In this document: one piece after another, positions 5,836 to 13,230 of the stretch
Layout of the letters: each line of letters starts with the position of its first letter
Numbering within the stretch: position 1 is the first letter of the stretch
Source of the DNA: VGWG01 sp964580075
GTDB taxonomy: Bacteria > Verrucomicrobiota > Kiritimatiellia > RFP12 > JAAYNR01
DNA length: 13,269 bases
NCBI GenBank assembly: GCA_964580075.1
Contig: CAZOJL010000098.1
Span: 1-13,269 of the forward strand
Direction: 5' to 3'
The notes under the pieces: model-generated
Seen by the model: the letters and a program-made list of their open reading frames with translations, nothing else
Databases searched by the model: none
What the model was told of the DNA's origin: nothing
Translations under genes and position numbers: made by a program

Positions 5836-7104
5836 ATGCAAGCAGGTGGTCAGGTTGAGGTGGGGCACATCGGGCGCAGCTCCGTGCGGACCGGCGGCGT
5901 TCACCTGCTGTTGCGTATCTTGCACGGTCGTTCATCCGACGGCCCCAGCGATCACGCGAGCGTAACCACGGGCGCGCCCGTACTCGTCTGCCTCATTGCG
6001 CTCCTGGCTCCGTCTGTTCAGGGCATCAACGCCTCTCCCGCCCCCATCGCCCTTCGCCAGCCGGACGGCGCGGCGATCCAGCTCCACATCCGCGGGGATG
6101 AGTTTTGCCACTGGTTTGAGGATGAACGCGGATATGCTGTCGTCCGTGATCGGGAGGCGTATGTCTACGCCCGGGCCGACGCCGACGGGCGGATGGTACC
6201 GACGGCGCTCCGGGTGGGCCGCCACGATCCCGAGTCTGCCGGCCTGAAGATAGGTCTCCGCCCCTCCCCGGGGATCCGCCGCGGGACGTCGCCTGCCGCG
6301 CGCCTACCCGCCCGGGAGATATCCGTGGCGGATGCCGCAACACCGGAGATCCCGGCGAGCAGCATCATGGCCGCCGGTGTGGTTCGAAACCTGGTGATTC
6401 TCTGCAAATTCAAGGACCATGATCTGGCAACGAAGACGCGAACGAGCAATGATTTCGACGTGATCTTCAATCGCGTGGGAGGCGATCCGACGCTGGCTCC
6501 CTCGGGCAGCGTCCGCGATTATTTCACCGAGGCGTCCTATGGCGTCATTGATCTGCAGAGCACGGTCCTGGCGTGGGTCACGCTGCCCTCGAACGAGGCG
6601 TATTATGCCGATGGCCAGGACGGTCTTGGATCCTATCCCAAAAACAGCCAGCGCATGGTCGAAGATGCGCTAAATCTCGTCGATCCCGTCGTGGACTTCG
6701 GGCAGTTCGACGCCAATAACGACGGCTATGTCGATGCGATCGATATCATCCATTCGGGATATGGGGCCGAGACCGGCGGGGGGGGGCGGAAACTGGATTT
6801 GGTCGCATCAATGGTCGCTGTGGGCACTCCCGCGCCGCAAGTGGACCAGTCAGGACAGGAATGCCAGCGGGGGAAAAGTCAATGTCTACGATTACCATAC
6901 CGAGGCGGCCCTGTGGGGGACCAGCGGCACCGCGATCACGCGCATCGGCGTGATCTGCCACGAGACCGGACATTTTCTCGGGCTCCCCGATCTTTACGAC
7001 ACAGATGGATCGAGCGAGGGGGTTGGCTCCTACTGTTTGATGGCCAATGCGTGGGGGTTCGACTTCACCCAACGACATCCACCGCACCCCTCCGCCTGGT
7101 GTAA
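5836..7104 (+). CDS. M6-family exported metalloprotease, N-terminal part (ends in wrong frame after a G9 frameshift)
   Basis: First part of a secreted protease split by a frameshift. The N-terminus carries a hydrophobic segment (APVLVCLIALLAPSVQG) fitting a signal peptide after a long n-region. Next come a propeptide-like region containing WFEDERGYAVVRD, a pattern common before M6 catalytic domains, and the first half of the catalytic domain (VRNLVILCKFKDH, VRDYFTEASYGVIDLQ, DANNDGYVDAIDIIHSGYG). Homology-like sequence stops at the G-run 6778-6786. The frame then runs on through about 105 unrelated codons to a stop at 7104. The start is uncertain: the ATG at 5836 coincides with the predicted transcription start and lacks a Shine-Dalgarno; GTG 5884 or ATG 5785 are alternatives. 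If unrepaired, the product lacks the catalytic HExxH and would be inactive. Confidence 0.8.
   Translation: MQAGGQVEVGHIGRSSVRTGGVHLLLRILHGRSSDGPSDHASVTTGAPVLVCLIALLAPSVQGINASPAPIALRQPDGAAIQLHIRGDEFCHWFEDERGYAVVRDREAYVYARADADGRMVPTALRVGRHDPESAGLKIGLRPSPGIRRGTSPAARLPAREISVADAATPEIPASSIMAAGVVRNLVILCKFKDHDLATKTRTSNDFDVIFNRVGGDPTLAPSGSVRDYFTEASYGVIDLQSTVLAWVTLPSNEAYYADGQDGLGSYPKNSQRMVEDALNLVDPVVDFGQFDANNDGYVDAIDIIHSGYGAETGGGGRKLDLVASMVAVGTPAPQVDQSGQECQRGKSQCLRLPYRGGPVGDQRHRDHAHRRDLPRDRTFSRAPRSLRHRWIERGGWLLLFDGQCVGVRLHPTTSTAPLRLV
6778..6786 (+). other. Run of nine G at the frameshift point of the M6 protease gene
   Basis: The upstream frame reads T-G-G-G-G-R-K and the downstream frame G-G-G-N-W-I-W-S-H-Q-W. 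Removing one G (G8) joins them as GYGAETGGGGGNWIWSHQW, the expected continuation of an M6 catalytic domain; adding two would also restore the frame. The cause may be a real mutation, slippage-based on/off switching, transcriptional slippage, or a homopolymer sequencing error. Confidence 0.85.
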
Positions 7105-8728
7105 AATCGAACTGGGATGGGTCACGCCCACCGTCATCGGCCCGGGAACCTATGCCGCGCCGCAGGTTGAAAGCAACACATCCATTTTTAAAATCAGCAC
7201 CGGGTATCCCGCAGGCGAATATCTGTTGATTGAGAACCGTCAGCCGGTTGGTTTTGAGAGTGACATGCCGCAAGGAGGGCTTGCCATCTGGCACATCGAT
7301 GAGGCCAAGAGCGACAATACCGCGGAAGGATACCCCGGTCAGAGCGGGTGGCCCGCCAACAACAACCACTATCGCGTGGCGCTTTTGCAGGCGGATGGGC
7401 TCTACCAGATGGAGAAAAAAAGCAACCGCGGGGATGGCAACGATGTGTACCATGGCGGGGGCGTGCATGCCATTACGCACGTGACGGTGCCGAGCACGGA
7501 TCGCTATCAAAATGGGATCGTCGCTTCCAGCAGCAACACGATCAACCAGATCAGCAGTTCCGGGTCCACGATGACGTTCGTCCTCGTGGGGGCGCTCGAT
7601 CCCTATCCGTTCACGGCGACACCGGCGAGCGGATCCCGAATTGATGTGGCCTGGGCTCCGAATGCCTCGACCGACGCGGTCATGGTGGCCTGGAACACCA
7701 ATGCCTCATTCGGAACCCCGTCCGGCAGTGTTGCGGTCGGAGCGACACTCTCCGGCGGGGGCACCGTCCTCTATAACGGCAGCGCCTACACGGTGGCTCA
7801 CACGGGGTTGACCCGCGCAACCCCGTATTATTACAAGGCCTGGTCTGTGCGCAGCGGACCAACCTACTCCAGCGGGACCGCTGTCTCGACAACGACCGCC
7901 TACCCTGTTCCTTTCGCCGAGGGCTTCGAGCACGCAGGGGCTCTGCCTATCGGCTGGACGCAGGAGTATGTGACGGGATCACTCGGCTGGATCGCCAGCC
8001 AAGGCGGGGCTATATCCAATCACCCGGCGCAGGCCCATGGCGGGAGTTACAACGCCCTTCTGTATATTGGAGAGTGGAGTACACAGAAGACCAAACTCAT
8101 CACGCCGCTGATCGACTTCGAGAATGCCACCCTGAATCCGCAATTGACGTTCTGGCATTACATGCAACTCTGGGAGACGGACCAGGATGAACTGCGAATT
8201 TACTACAGGACCAACAGCCTGGTTGCCTGGACCTTGCTGGCCACATACACGAACGACGCCGCCGCGTGGACCCCACGCACCGTGGCGCTGCCGAATCCGG
8301 GCTGCAGTTACTCCCTCGCGTTTGAAGGCACGGCCCACTACGGCTATGGCGTCTGTGTGGATGATGTGCTCATCACGGCAACGGTCCCCGTCCCCACCCA
8401 CACCACACGCGGAACACCTTACACCTGGCTTGATCTGTACGACCTGGTGACGGGCGGCAACTACGAGGCGGCCGATGTGAACGATACGGACAGCGATACC
8501 TTGGCGGCCTGGCAGGAGTACATTGCCGGGACCGTGCCCACGAATGCCGCTTCGGTTTTCAGGGCGGGCATCCTGATCAGCAACGACTGGCCGTGGGTGT
8601 CGTGGACGCCGGATCTCGGAAGCGCCCGCATTTACACGGTCGTGGGCAAAACAAACCTGGCCGACAGCATCTGGAGCACAACCAATGCAAACAGCCATTT
8701 CTTTCGCGTGAATGTCACGACGCCATAG
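6779..8728 (+). CDS. M6-family exported metalloprotease, C-terminal part (catalytic HExxH and accessory domains)
   Basis: Second part of the same protease, in the +1 frame. The zinc motif HETGHFLGLPD matches HExxHxxGxxD (nt 6959 onward, about residue 375 of the 963-residue joined protein), and SYCLMANAWG supplies a Met-turn-like segment. M6 proteases (immune inhibitor A type) are extracellular and zinc-dependent. After the catalytic domain come an FN3-like module (about nt 7594-7900), a jellyroll/MAM-like module of the 'FAEGFE...LPIGWTQE...GGSYNALL...VDDVLI' type (7910-8395), and an Asp-rich calcium-binding-like motif DVNDTDSDTLAAWQEYIAGTVPTN (about 8473-8545). The final segment resembles the tails of other exported PVC-group proteins. 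No independent start codon with a ribosome-binding site is evident at the break. The stop is followed by a GC-rich inverted repeat. Confidence 0.85.
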   Translation, partial: GGGGNWIWSHQWSLWALPRRKWTSQDRNASGGKVNVYDYHTEAALWGTSGTAITRIGVICHETGHFLGLPDLYDTDGSSEGVGSYCLMANAWGFDFTQRHPPHPSAWCKIELGWVTPTVIGPGTYAAPQVESNTSIFKISTGYPAGEYLLIENRQPVGFESDMPQGGLAIWHIDEAKSDNTAEGYPGQSGWPANNNHYRVALLQADGLYQMEKKSNRGDGNDVYHGGGVHAITHVTVPSTDRYQNGIVASSSNTINQISSSGSTMTFVLVGALDPYPFTATPASGSRIDVAWAPNASTDAVMVAWNTNASFGTPSGSVAVGATLSGGGTVLYNGSAYTVAHTGLTRATPYYYKAWSVRSGPTYSSGTAVSTTTAYPVPFAEGFEHAGALPIGWTQEYVTGSLGWIASQGGAISNHPAQAHGGSYNALLYIGEWSTQKTKLITPLIDFENATLNPQLTFWHYMQLWETDQDELRIYYRTNSLVAWTLLATYTNDAAAWTPRTVALPNPGCSYSLAFEGTAHYGYGVCVDDVLITATVPVPTHTTRGTPYTWLDLYDLVTGGNYEAADVNDTDSDTLAAWQEYIAGTVPTNAASVFRAGILISNDWPWVSWTPDLGSARIYTVVGKTNLADSIWSTTNANSHFFRVNVTTP

Positions 8729-8963
8729 GACGGTGACGTCCCCGTCGCGTGTGCACACGCACAGGCAGACCGCCGCGCCGCAGGCGAAGGGTCAGGGCGA
8801 AGGGGTCAGGGAAGAGAAAATGAAAAGAGGGATTTTAACACAGAGGCACGGAGACACAGGGATAGAAAGCTGAAAACTGAAAGCTGAAAAATGCAAATGA
8901 GCGCAGCGCTTGCACACTTTCAGCTTTCAGCTTTCAGTTTTCAGCTTTTCTCTCCATTCCCAT
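8729..8963. other. Intergenic region between convergent protease and tatD genes
   Basis: No gene is seen. In order it holds a GACGG/CCGTC inverted pair right after the protease stop (8729-8746), a perfect 14-bp palindrome GCGTGTGCACACGC (8747-8760), two tandem copies of GCGAAGGGTCAGG (8784-8810), a CACAGAGGCACGGAGACACAG stretch (8839-8859) of a kind I remember from intergenic DNA of several phyla, and the long inverted repeat at 8866-8948. Some of these stems probably end transcription from both sides. Confidence 0.6.
8866..8948. repeat. 24-bp perfect inverted repeat built from AAAGCTGAAAACTG units
   Basis: The left arm (8866-8889) and right arm (8925-8948) are perfect reverse complements over 24 bp. 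The 35-nt spacer has its own nested pair, TGCAA/TTGCA, and a GCGCAGCGC core. The arms are themselves repetitive, made of GCTGAAA and ACTGAAA heptamers, and the right side has one extra heptamer. The position between convergent genes fits a bidirectional terminator, or a REP-like mobile repeat that doubles as one. Confidence 0.85.
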
Positions 8964-9782
8964 TCACCTTCGGCACGGCGGGGACGCCGCTGCCCACGGG
9001 CCAAACAGCGCCTCGGCGTTGCGCGTGGTGGCGTAAGCCAGATCGGCCGGGCTGGTGGCGCGCTGACGCGCCACACAGGCTGCGACGTGCGTGATGAAGG
9101 CCGGTTCATTGGGACGGCCGCGCAACGGCACCGGTGTGAGGTACGGGCTGTCCGTCTCGATGAGCAGGCGGTCGGCGGGGACGTAGGCGGACACGTCGCG
9201 CAACGCGGCGGCATTGCGGAAGGTCACAATGCCACTGAAGCTGACATACAGGCCGCGATCAAGCAATTTGCCCGCAAACGCCTTGTCACCCGTGTAGCAG
9301 TGTGCCACCCCCAGCCGTCCCGCCGCCGCGAGCGCGGCCGACCCGGCCTCGTCCATCACGGCCAGGGTGTCTTCGTCGGCCTCCCGCGTGTGGATGATGA
9401 TCGGCAGGGCGCGGCGCGCGGCCAGATCCAGCATGCGCGCGAAGAGGGTGAGCTGGGTGGCGCGCGTCGCGGCGTCGTGATGGTAATCGAGGCCCGCCTC
9501 GCCGATGGCGCAAAGGGCGTACGCCTTCAGGCGCGACTCAAACGCCTGCACACATTCGGCCGACAAGCCCGCCTGGCTGCGATCCAGCCCGAGCGCCAGC
9601 CGCACCTGGCGCGGCGCGGCACACACCGCCGCCGCCGCACCTGCGTTTAACTCCGCGTTTCCGCCGACCGCGAGGATCCGCGTCACCCCCGCTTCCACAG
9701 CACGCGCCACGACATCTCCGGCCGCTTCGGCGCCAAAATGGGCGTGGGTATCGGTATAACAAGTGACGGGTGGCGGTTGCAC
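8964..9782 (-). CDS. tatD: TatD-family metal-dependent hydrolase (DNase-like)
   Basis: Cytoplasmic amidohydrolase-fold enzyme of 272 residues, the usual family length. TatD proteins are metal-dependent 3'-5' exonucleases or related hydrolases. Expected metal-ligand motifs are present: DTHAHF (11-16), IGEAGLDYH, IIIHTREAD, AHCYTG and IETDSPYLTPVPLRGRPNEPAF. The start is GTG at 9782, only 10 nt after the helicase stop, with no clear Shine-Dalgarno. No better in-frame start precedes DTHAH, so translation is probably coupled to the helicase. Which TatD-family subgroup (YcfH, YjjV or TatD proper) cannot be settled by eye. Confidence 0.92.
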   Translation of the reverse strand: MQPPPVTCYTDTHAHFGAEAAGDVVARAVEAGVTRILAVGGNAELNAGAAAAVCAAPRQVRLALGLDRSQAGLSAECVQAFESRLKAYALCAIGEAGLDYHHDAATRATQLTLFARMLDLAARRALPIIIHTREADEDTLAVMDEAGSAALAAAGRLGVAHCYTGDKAFAGKLLDRGLYVSFSGIVTFRNAAALRDVSAYVPADRLLIETDSPYLTPVPLRGRPNEPAFITHVAACVARQRATSPADLAYATTRNAEALFGPWAAASPPCRR

Positions 9783-9792
9783 GGTGGCGAGA

Positions 9793-11898
9793 TCACGACT
9801 GGCCCGGTGACCACTCTTCGGTCACGGCGCGTTTGGGTGCGACGACCGCGAGGGGAATCCGGTGCGCCTCGTGTTTGGGCGGCGCTGCCTGCGGGCGTTT
9901 GGCGGGCGGGGTCGGTGCGCGGGGCGGCGCGTCGTGATGCCGCGGCGCATCTGCGGAGACCGCCGGGGTCGGCATTTCAGCCGGAGGCGGCGGTTTGGGC
10001 GGCGGCGCGTCGTCGTGCACGGGCCCGGCAGGGCGCGGGTGCTCCGCATGCGGAACCGGGTGCGCCGGGCGATGCGGTTCCGGACGCGGCGAACGGGGAT
10101 GACCGCGGGTGTCGGGGATCGGCTGGAGCAGCGCCTCCTCCGGCATCGTGCATTTCAACGGTTCGCCGATAAACTTTTCAATCGCGGGGATGATGAAGGA
10201 CTCGTCCTCGTCCGCGAAGGAAATCGCCGTGCCCGTATGACCCGCGCGCCCCGTCCGACCGATGCGGTGGACATAGTCATCGGCCTCGTACGGGAAATCG
10301 AAGTTGACGACAAAGCCGATGTCGTCCACATGCAAGCCGCGCCCGGCGACGTCGGTCGCCACCACGACGCGGATCTTGCCGGCGCGGAAATCTTCGAGCA
10401 CGCGCAAGCGGCGGTTCTGCTGCACATCGCCACTGAGCATTTCGCAAGGGATCCCGAGCCGATTCAGCGACTCGGCGACGCGCTCGGTGCTGCTGCGTCG
10501 GTTGCAAAACACGAGCACCCGGCGATCGGCATGGATCTTGAGCAGATTATAGAGCACGGTGAATTTTTCGCTCGCCCGGACGATGTAGACGACCTGACTG
10601 ATCGTGTCAATCGTCATCGATTCGGATTCGATCTCCACGCGCACCGGTTCGGTCATCCACTGTGAAGCCAGCCGCATGACATCGTCGTTGAGCGTCGCGC
10701 TGTACAACATCGTGCCGCGGCGCTCCTTGGGGGGGAGCCGGAAGACGATGCGCTTGACGTCGGGAATGAACCCCATGTCGAGCATGCGGTCGGCTTCGTC
10801 GATCACCAGCGTATCAACCCCCGACAGGTCGATCACCTTGCCGCTGACGAAATCTAGCAGGCGCCCGGGTGTGGCGACCAGGAGATCGACCGGCCCGGCC
10901 TGAAGCTCGCTGCGTTGGCGGTCGTAGTCCATGCCGCCGTAAACCGCGAGGTAGCGCAAGCCGCAGTATTTGCCCAGCGCGTCGGCGTCCTTGCAGATCT
11001 GAATCACCAGCTCGCGCGTCGGCGCGATGACCAAAGCCCGCGGTCTTCCCGGGGCGGTGTTGCGGGCATCGGGAGAGCGCAGGTAGCGGGTCAGCAGTGC
11101 CACCAGAAACGCGGCGGTTTTGCCCGTGCCGGTTTGTGCCTTGCCCGCCACGTTCTTGCCCGCGAGGGCGTATTCGAGGCTGATCGCCTGGATCGGGGTG
11201 CAGTAATCAAATTTCAGATCGGCCACGGCGTGCATGATTTCGAGCGGCAGGTCGAAATCGTGGAAACGCATCTTCCCGTCGGCGGGCGGCACCTGATACT
11301 GATCAAGCGACCAGGCGGCATGGGCCTCGCGGCGCCGGACCATTTCGGCCTCGTGCACCGCGCCTCCCGGTCGGACCGCCGACGGATCGGAACGGCCGCT
11401 GCGCGGGGGTGCGCCGCGCGGGCCGCGGTCCCCACGCGCTGCGTGTTGCGGCCGATCCGGACGTACGGGGCGATCGGGGCGTTCGGAACGATCGGTATGT
11501 TCGGGGCGATCGGTATGTTCGGGACGTACGGGGCGATCGGTTCGTTCGGGACGTTCGGGGCGATCGGTTCGTGCGGGGCGTACGGGGCGATCGGTTCGTT
11601 CGGGGCGCCGCGGAGCGCTCGCCTCACGCGGCGGCTGGCCACTCTCGACGTGCGTCTCGGCGCGTTCGGGCCGCCGCGACGGTGGCCGGGCTGGCCGCGG
11701 GCCGGACCGGTCATCCGGATGCGGGGCGCGACGGTCGCGGGAGGACGCGTCCGGTTTGCGAGGGCCTGCGGGTGCCGGCCTTCCCCGGCCGTCCGCCTTG
11801 GCAGGACGGACAGGCTTGGCCGGGCGTTGAGACACTTGCACCGTGGTCGTCCGTCCCAGTAGTTTGGCTGCAATCTTCTTAATGAGTTGTAAAGGCAT
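9793..11898 (-). CDS. DEAD-box ATP-dependent RNA helicase with Arg/Pro-rich tails
   Basis: A 701-residue RNA helicase. The core (about 211-585) has the Q motif (FHDFDLP...TPIQ), Walker A AQTGTGKT (254-261), PTREL (293-297), TPGRLLD, DEAD (367-370), SAT (400-402), VLVFCNRRSSTERV, ATDVAGRGLHVDD and HRIGRTGR (544-551), so it should be active. Residues 1-16 form a basic amphipathic start (MPLQLIKKIAAKLLG). Residues 17-190 are disordered and rich in Arg/Pro/Asp, with a 9-residue repeat at about 97-150. The tail 585-701 is Pro/His/Ala-rich. RhlB/RhlE-type roles in ribosome assembly, mRNA decay or cold growth are typical. The ATG at 11898 has only a weak upstream GAGAG. The downstream neighbour is tatD, 10 nt away; upstream lie rplM-rpsI. 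Confidence 0.93.
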   Translation of the reverse strand: MPLQLIKKIAAKLLGRTTTVQVSQRPAKPVRPAKADGRGRPAPAGPRKPDASSRDRRAPHPDDRSGPRPARPPSRRPERAETHVESGQPPREASAPRRPERTDRPVRPARTDRPERPERTDRPVRPEHTDRPEHTDRSERPDRPVRPDRPQHAARGDRGPRGAPPRSGRSDPSAVRPGGAVHEAEMVRRREAHAAWSLDQYQVPPADGKMRFHDFDLPLEIMHAVADLKFDYCTPIQAISLEYALAGKNVAGKAQTGTGKTAAFLVALLTRYLRSPDARNTAPGRPRALVIAPTRELVIQICKDADALGKYCGLRYLAVYGGMDYDRQRSELQAGPVDLLVATPGRLLDFVSGKVIDLSGVDTLVIDEADRMLDMGFIPDVKRIVFRLPPKERRGTMLYSATLNDDVMRLASQWMTEPVRVEIESESMTIDTISQVVYIVRASEKFTVLYNLLKIHADRRVLVFCNRRSSTERVAESLNRLGIPCEMLSGDVQQNRRLRVLEDFRAGKIRVVVATDVAGRGLHVDDIGFVVNFDFPYEADDYVHRIGRTGRAGHTGTAISFADEDESFIIPAIEKFIGEPLKCTMPEEALLQPIPDTRGHPRSPRPEPHRPAHPVPHAEHPRPAGPVHDDAPPPKPPPPAEMPTPAVSADAPRHHDAPPRAPTPPAKRPQAAPPKHEAHRIPLAVVAPKRAVTEEWSPGQS
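11449..11610 (-). repeat. In-frame 27-bp (9-residue) repeats in the helicase N-terminal tail
   Basis: The region is made of 9-nt blocks related to GGCGATCGG, TTCGTTCGG and GACGTACGG, which recombine into 27-nt units. They encode a nine-residue pattern such as RPERTDRPV and RPARTDRPE. Copies are closer in DNA than the protein alone requires, so recent slippage or unequal crossover is likely. A length that keeps the reading frame makes length change tolerable. Confidence 0.8.
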
Positions 11899-12021
11899 AA
11901 TATGACATACTCTCGTCCCGGCGCTCCCGTATGATTCGGGGCACCGGTGAAAAACAAAACGCGGACAACGTCGGTAAGACGGTGCCCGCGGTTCTGATAA
12001 ACGCCGAAGCCGAACGCATTT

Positions 12022-12414
12022 TTAACGCTTCGAGAACTGGAAGCGCTTGCGGGCGCCGGGCTGGCCGGGCTTTTTGCGTTCTTTCATGCGCGCGTCGCGC
12101 GTCAGGCATCCAGCCTTCTTCAGCGCGTCACGCAGCGATGCGTCGGCCACGATCAGCGCGCGTGCCAAGGCATGGCGCACCGCACCCGACTGTCCACTCA
12201 CCCCGCCGCCCTTGACGGACACGACGAGGTTGAATTTATCCCTCATGTTGGTGATCACCAGCGGCTGCATCATGTACTGACGCAATGCCTCGCTGGGGAT
12301 GTATTGGGCTGAGTCGACTTCGTTGATGACGCATTTTCCGTCACCGGACACCAGTCGGACCCGCGCGACGGCGGTCTTCCGGCGTCCCGTGGCGGCAGCA
12401 ATTTCCTTGACCAT
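12022..12414 (-). CDS. rpsI: 30S ribosomal protein S9
   Basis: Protein of the small-subunit head whose C-terminal tail reaches the P-site tRNA. It has 130 residues, the normal length. Signature parts are ATGRRKTAVARVRL near the start, VKGGGVSGQSGAVRHALARAL in the middle, and the basic end DARMKERKKPGQPGARKRFQFSKR with the universal SKR terminus. ATG 12414 has GAGAGG 7 nt upstream. It follows rplM by 28 nt, the standard L13-S9 pair, and shares its promoter. The 123-nt gap to the helicase holds a distant inverted pair GGGCACCG/CGGTGCCC (11939-11946 and 11980-11987). Confidence 0.98.
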   Translation of the reverse strand: MVKEIAAATGRRKTAVARVRLVSGDGKCVINEVDSAQYIPSEALRQYMMQPLVITNMRDKFNLVVSVKGGGVSGQSGAVRHALARALIVADASLRDALKKAGCLTRDARMKERKKPGQPGARKRFQFSKR

Positions 12415-12442
12415 GACAAAACCTCTCTCTTATCAGACCGTT

Positions 12443-12877
12443 TTAGAATGGAAACGCTTCGGGCTTCTGCGCCGCATGGGGGTGTTCCTCGCCGCGATAG
12501 ACCTTCAGACGGGTCAACGCACCGCGGCACAGGTGGTTCTTGGGCAGCATGCCCCACACCGCTTCGGTGATGATGCGGTCCGGATGACGTTCGCGCATCG
12601 TCGCTGCGGGGATCAATTTCAATCCGTCGCGCCAGCCGCTGTAACGCTGATAGATCTTGGTCTCATCCTTCTTTCCGGTCAATACGACCTTTTCAGCGTT
12701 GAGGACGATCACAAAATCGCCAATATCCACGCTGGGGTCGAAATCGGGACGGTTCTTGCCACGCAACACGTTGGCAATCGCCACGGCCAGCCGGCCGAGC
12801 GGCTTGCCCGCCGCGTCGACCACGAGCCAACGACGGTTGACGCCCGGGTCTTTAGGTTTGGTTGTCTTGGTGCTCAT
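12443..12877 (-). CDS. rplM: 50S ribosomal protein L13
   Basis: Early-assembling large-subunit protein of 144 residues, the usual length. Signature segments are RRWLVVDAAGKPLGRLAVAIANVLRGKNRPDF, VGDFVIV-like DIGDFVIVLNAEKVVLTGKK, YQRYSGWRDGLK, and AVWGMLPKNHLCRGALTRLKVYRGEEHPHAAQKPE. The ATG at 12877 has AAAGGG 6 nt upstream; an in-frame ATG at 12910 would add an unrelated, family-atypical extension. It is first in the rplM-rpsI operon. Confidence 0.98.
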   Translation of the reverse strand: MSTKTTKPKDPGVNRRWLVVDAAGKPLGRLAVAIANVLRGKNRPDFDPSVDIGDFVIVLNAEKVVLTGKKDETKIYQRYSGWRDGLKLIPAATMRERHPDRIITEAVWGMLPKNHLCRGALTRLKVYRGEEHPHAAQKPEAFPF

Positions 12878-12970
12878 TCGTAACCCTTTGCGGCGAAAAA
12901 CACATTGCACGTCGGTGCGTGACCGGGCCTTCCGCCTGCATCGTTGTACGGTAAAGAGGCGGTTTGTAAG

Positions 12971-12993
12971 CGGCGCACCCGCGCCGTTTTTTT
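12971..12993 (+). terminator. Terminator-like hairpin plus U-run on the plus strand, inside the rplM leader
   Basis: CGGCGC-ACCC-GCGCCG (12971-12986) followed by seven T (12987-12993) is a textbook intrinsic terminator on the plus strand, yet no plus-strand gene precedes it for about 4 kb. On the minus strand the same stem lies in the rplM leader after an A-run and would be a structured element rather than a terminator. Confidence 0.55.
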
Positions 12994-13050
12994 GTCCGCC
13001 TGTAACTCAGCTCACCTCTCGCGGCCACACGCCGTGAAAAGTGGAGATGG

Positions 13051-13079
13051 ACTATAGCGGAAATCGAGAATGCCGGCAA
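13051..13079 (-). promoter_or_regulatory. rplM: Sigma-70-type promoter of rplM-rpsI
   Basis: On the minus strand TTGCCG (13074-13079) and TATAGT (13051-13056) are separated by exactly 17 bp. Transcription would start near 13044, about 166 nt ahead of the rplM ATG. Confidence 0.7.
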
Positions 13080-13230
13080 GGGAAATTACCGACAGTGTCG
13101 CATTACTGCGATTGACACCCCCCCCTGCGATTTGGCATCATGCCTCAGGGCCGTCAGGGGCCGACCGCATCGGATGATGACAGACACCTCTCGCAGAGAC
13201 GCGCGGCTGACCGTTCCGGAAAAGAATGCC

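Larger units (their letters stand above)
12878..13230. other. Leader of rplM and divergent upstream region
   Basis: About 166 nt (12878-13044) should be the transcribed leader of rplM-rpsI, with the hairpin at 12971-12986. Beyond the promoter the DNA holds a perfect inverted pair TCGCA-TTAC-TGCGA (13098-13111), TTGACA (13112-13117) on the plus strand, a run of eight C (13118-13125), and GGCAT-C-ATGCC (13134-13144). These may be the promoter region of the plus-strand gene starting at the right edge. No gene fits within it. Confidence 0.5.

Noticed and set aside
10915..11862. Plus-strand open frame with a Gly/Ala/Ile/Phe repeat
   Set aside because: It is the antisense reading of the helicase tail repeats, kept open by the 27-bp period.
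11939..11987. GGGCACCG/CGGTGCCC inverted pair between rpsI and the helicase as a terminator
   Set aside because: The arms are only 8 bp with a 33-nt spacer and no U-run on either side; at most a weak leader structure.
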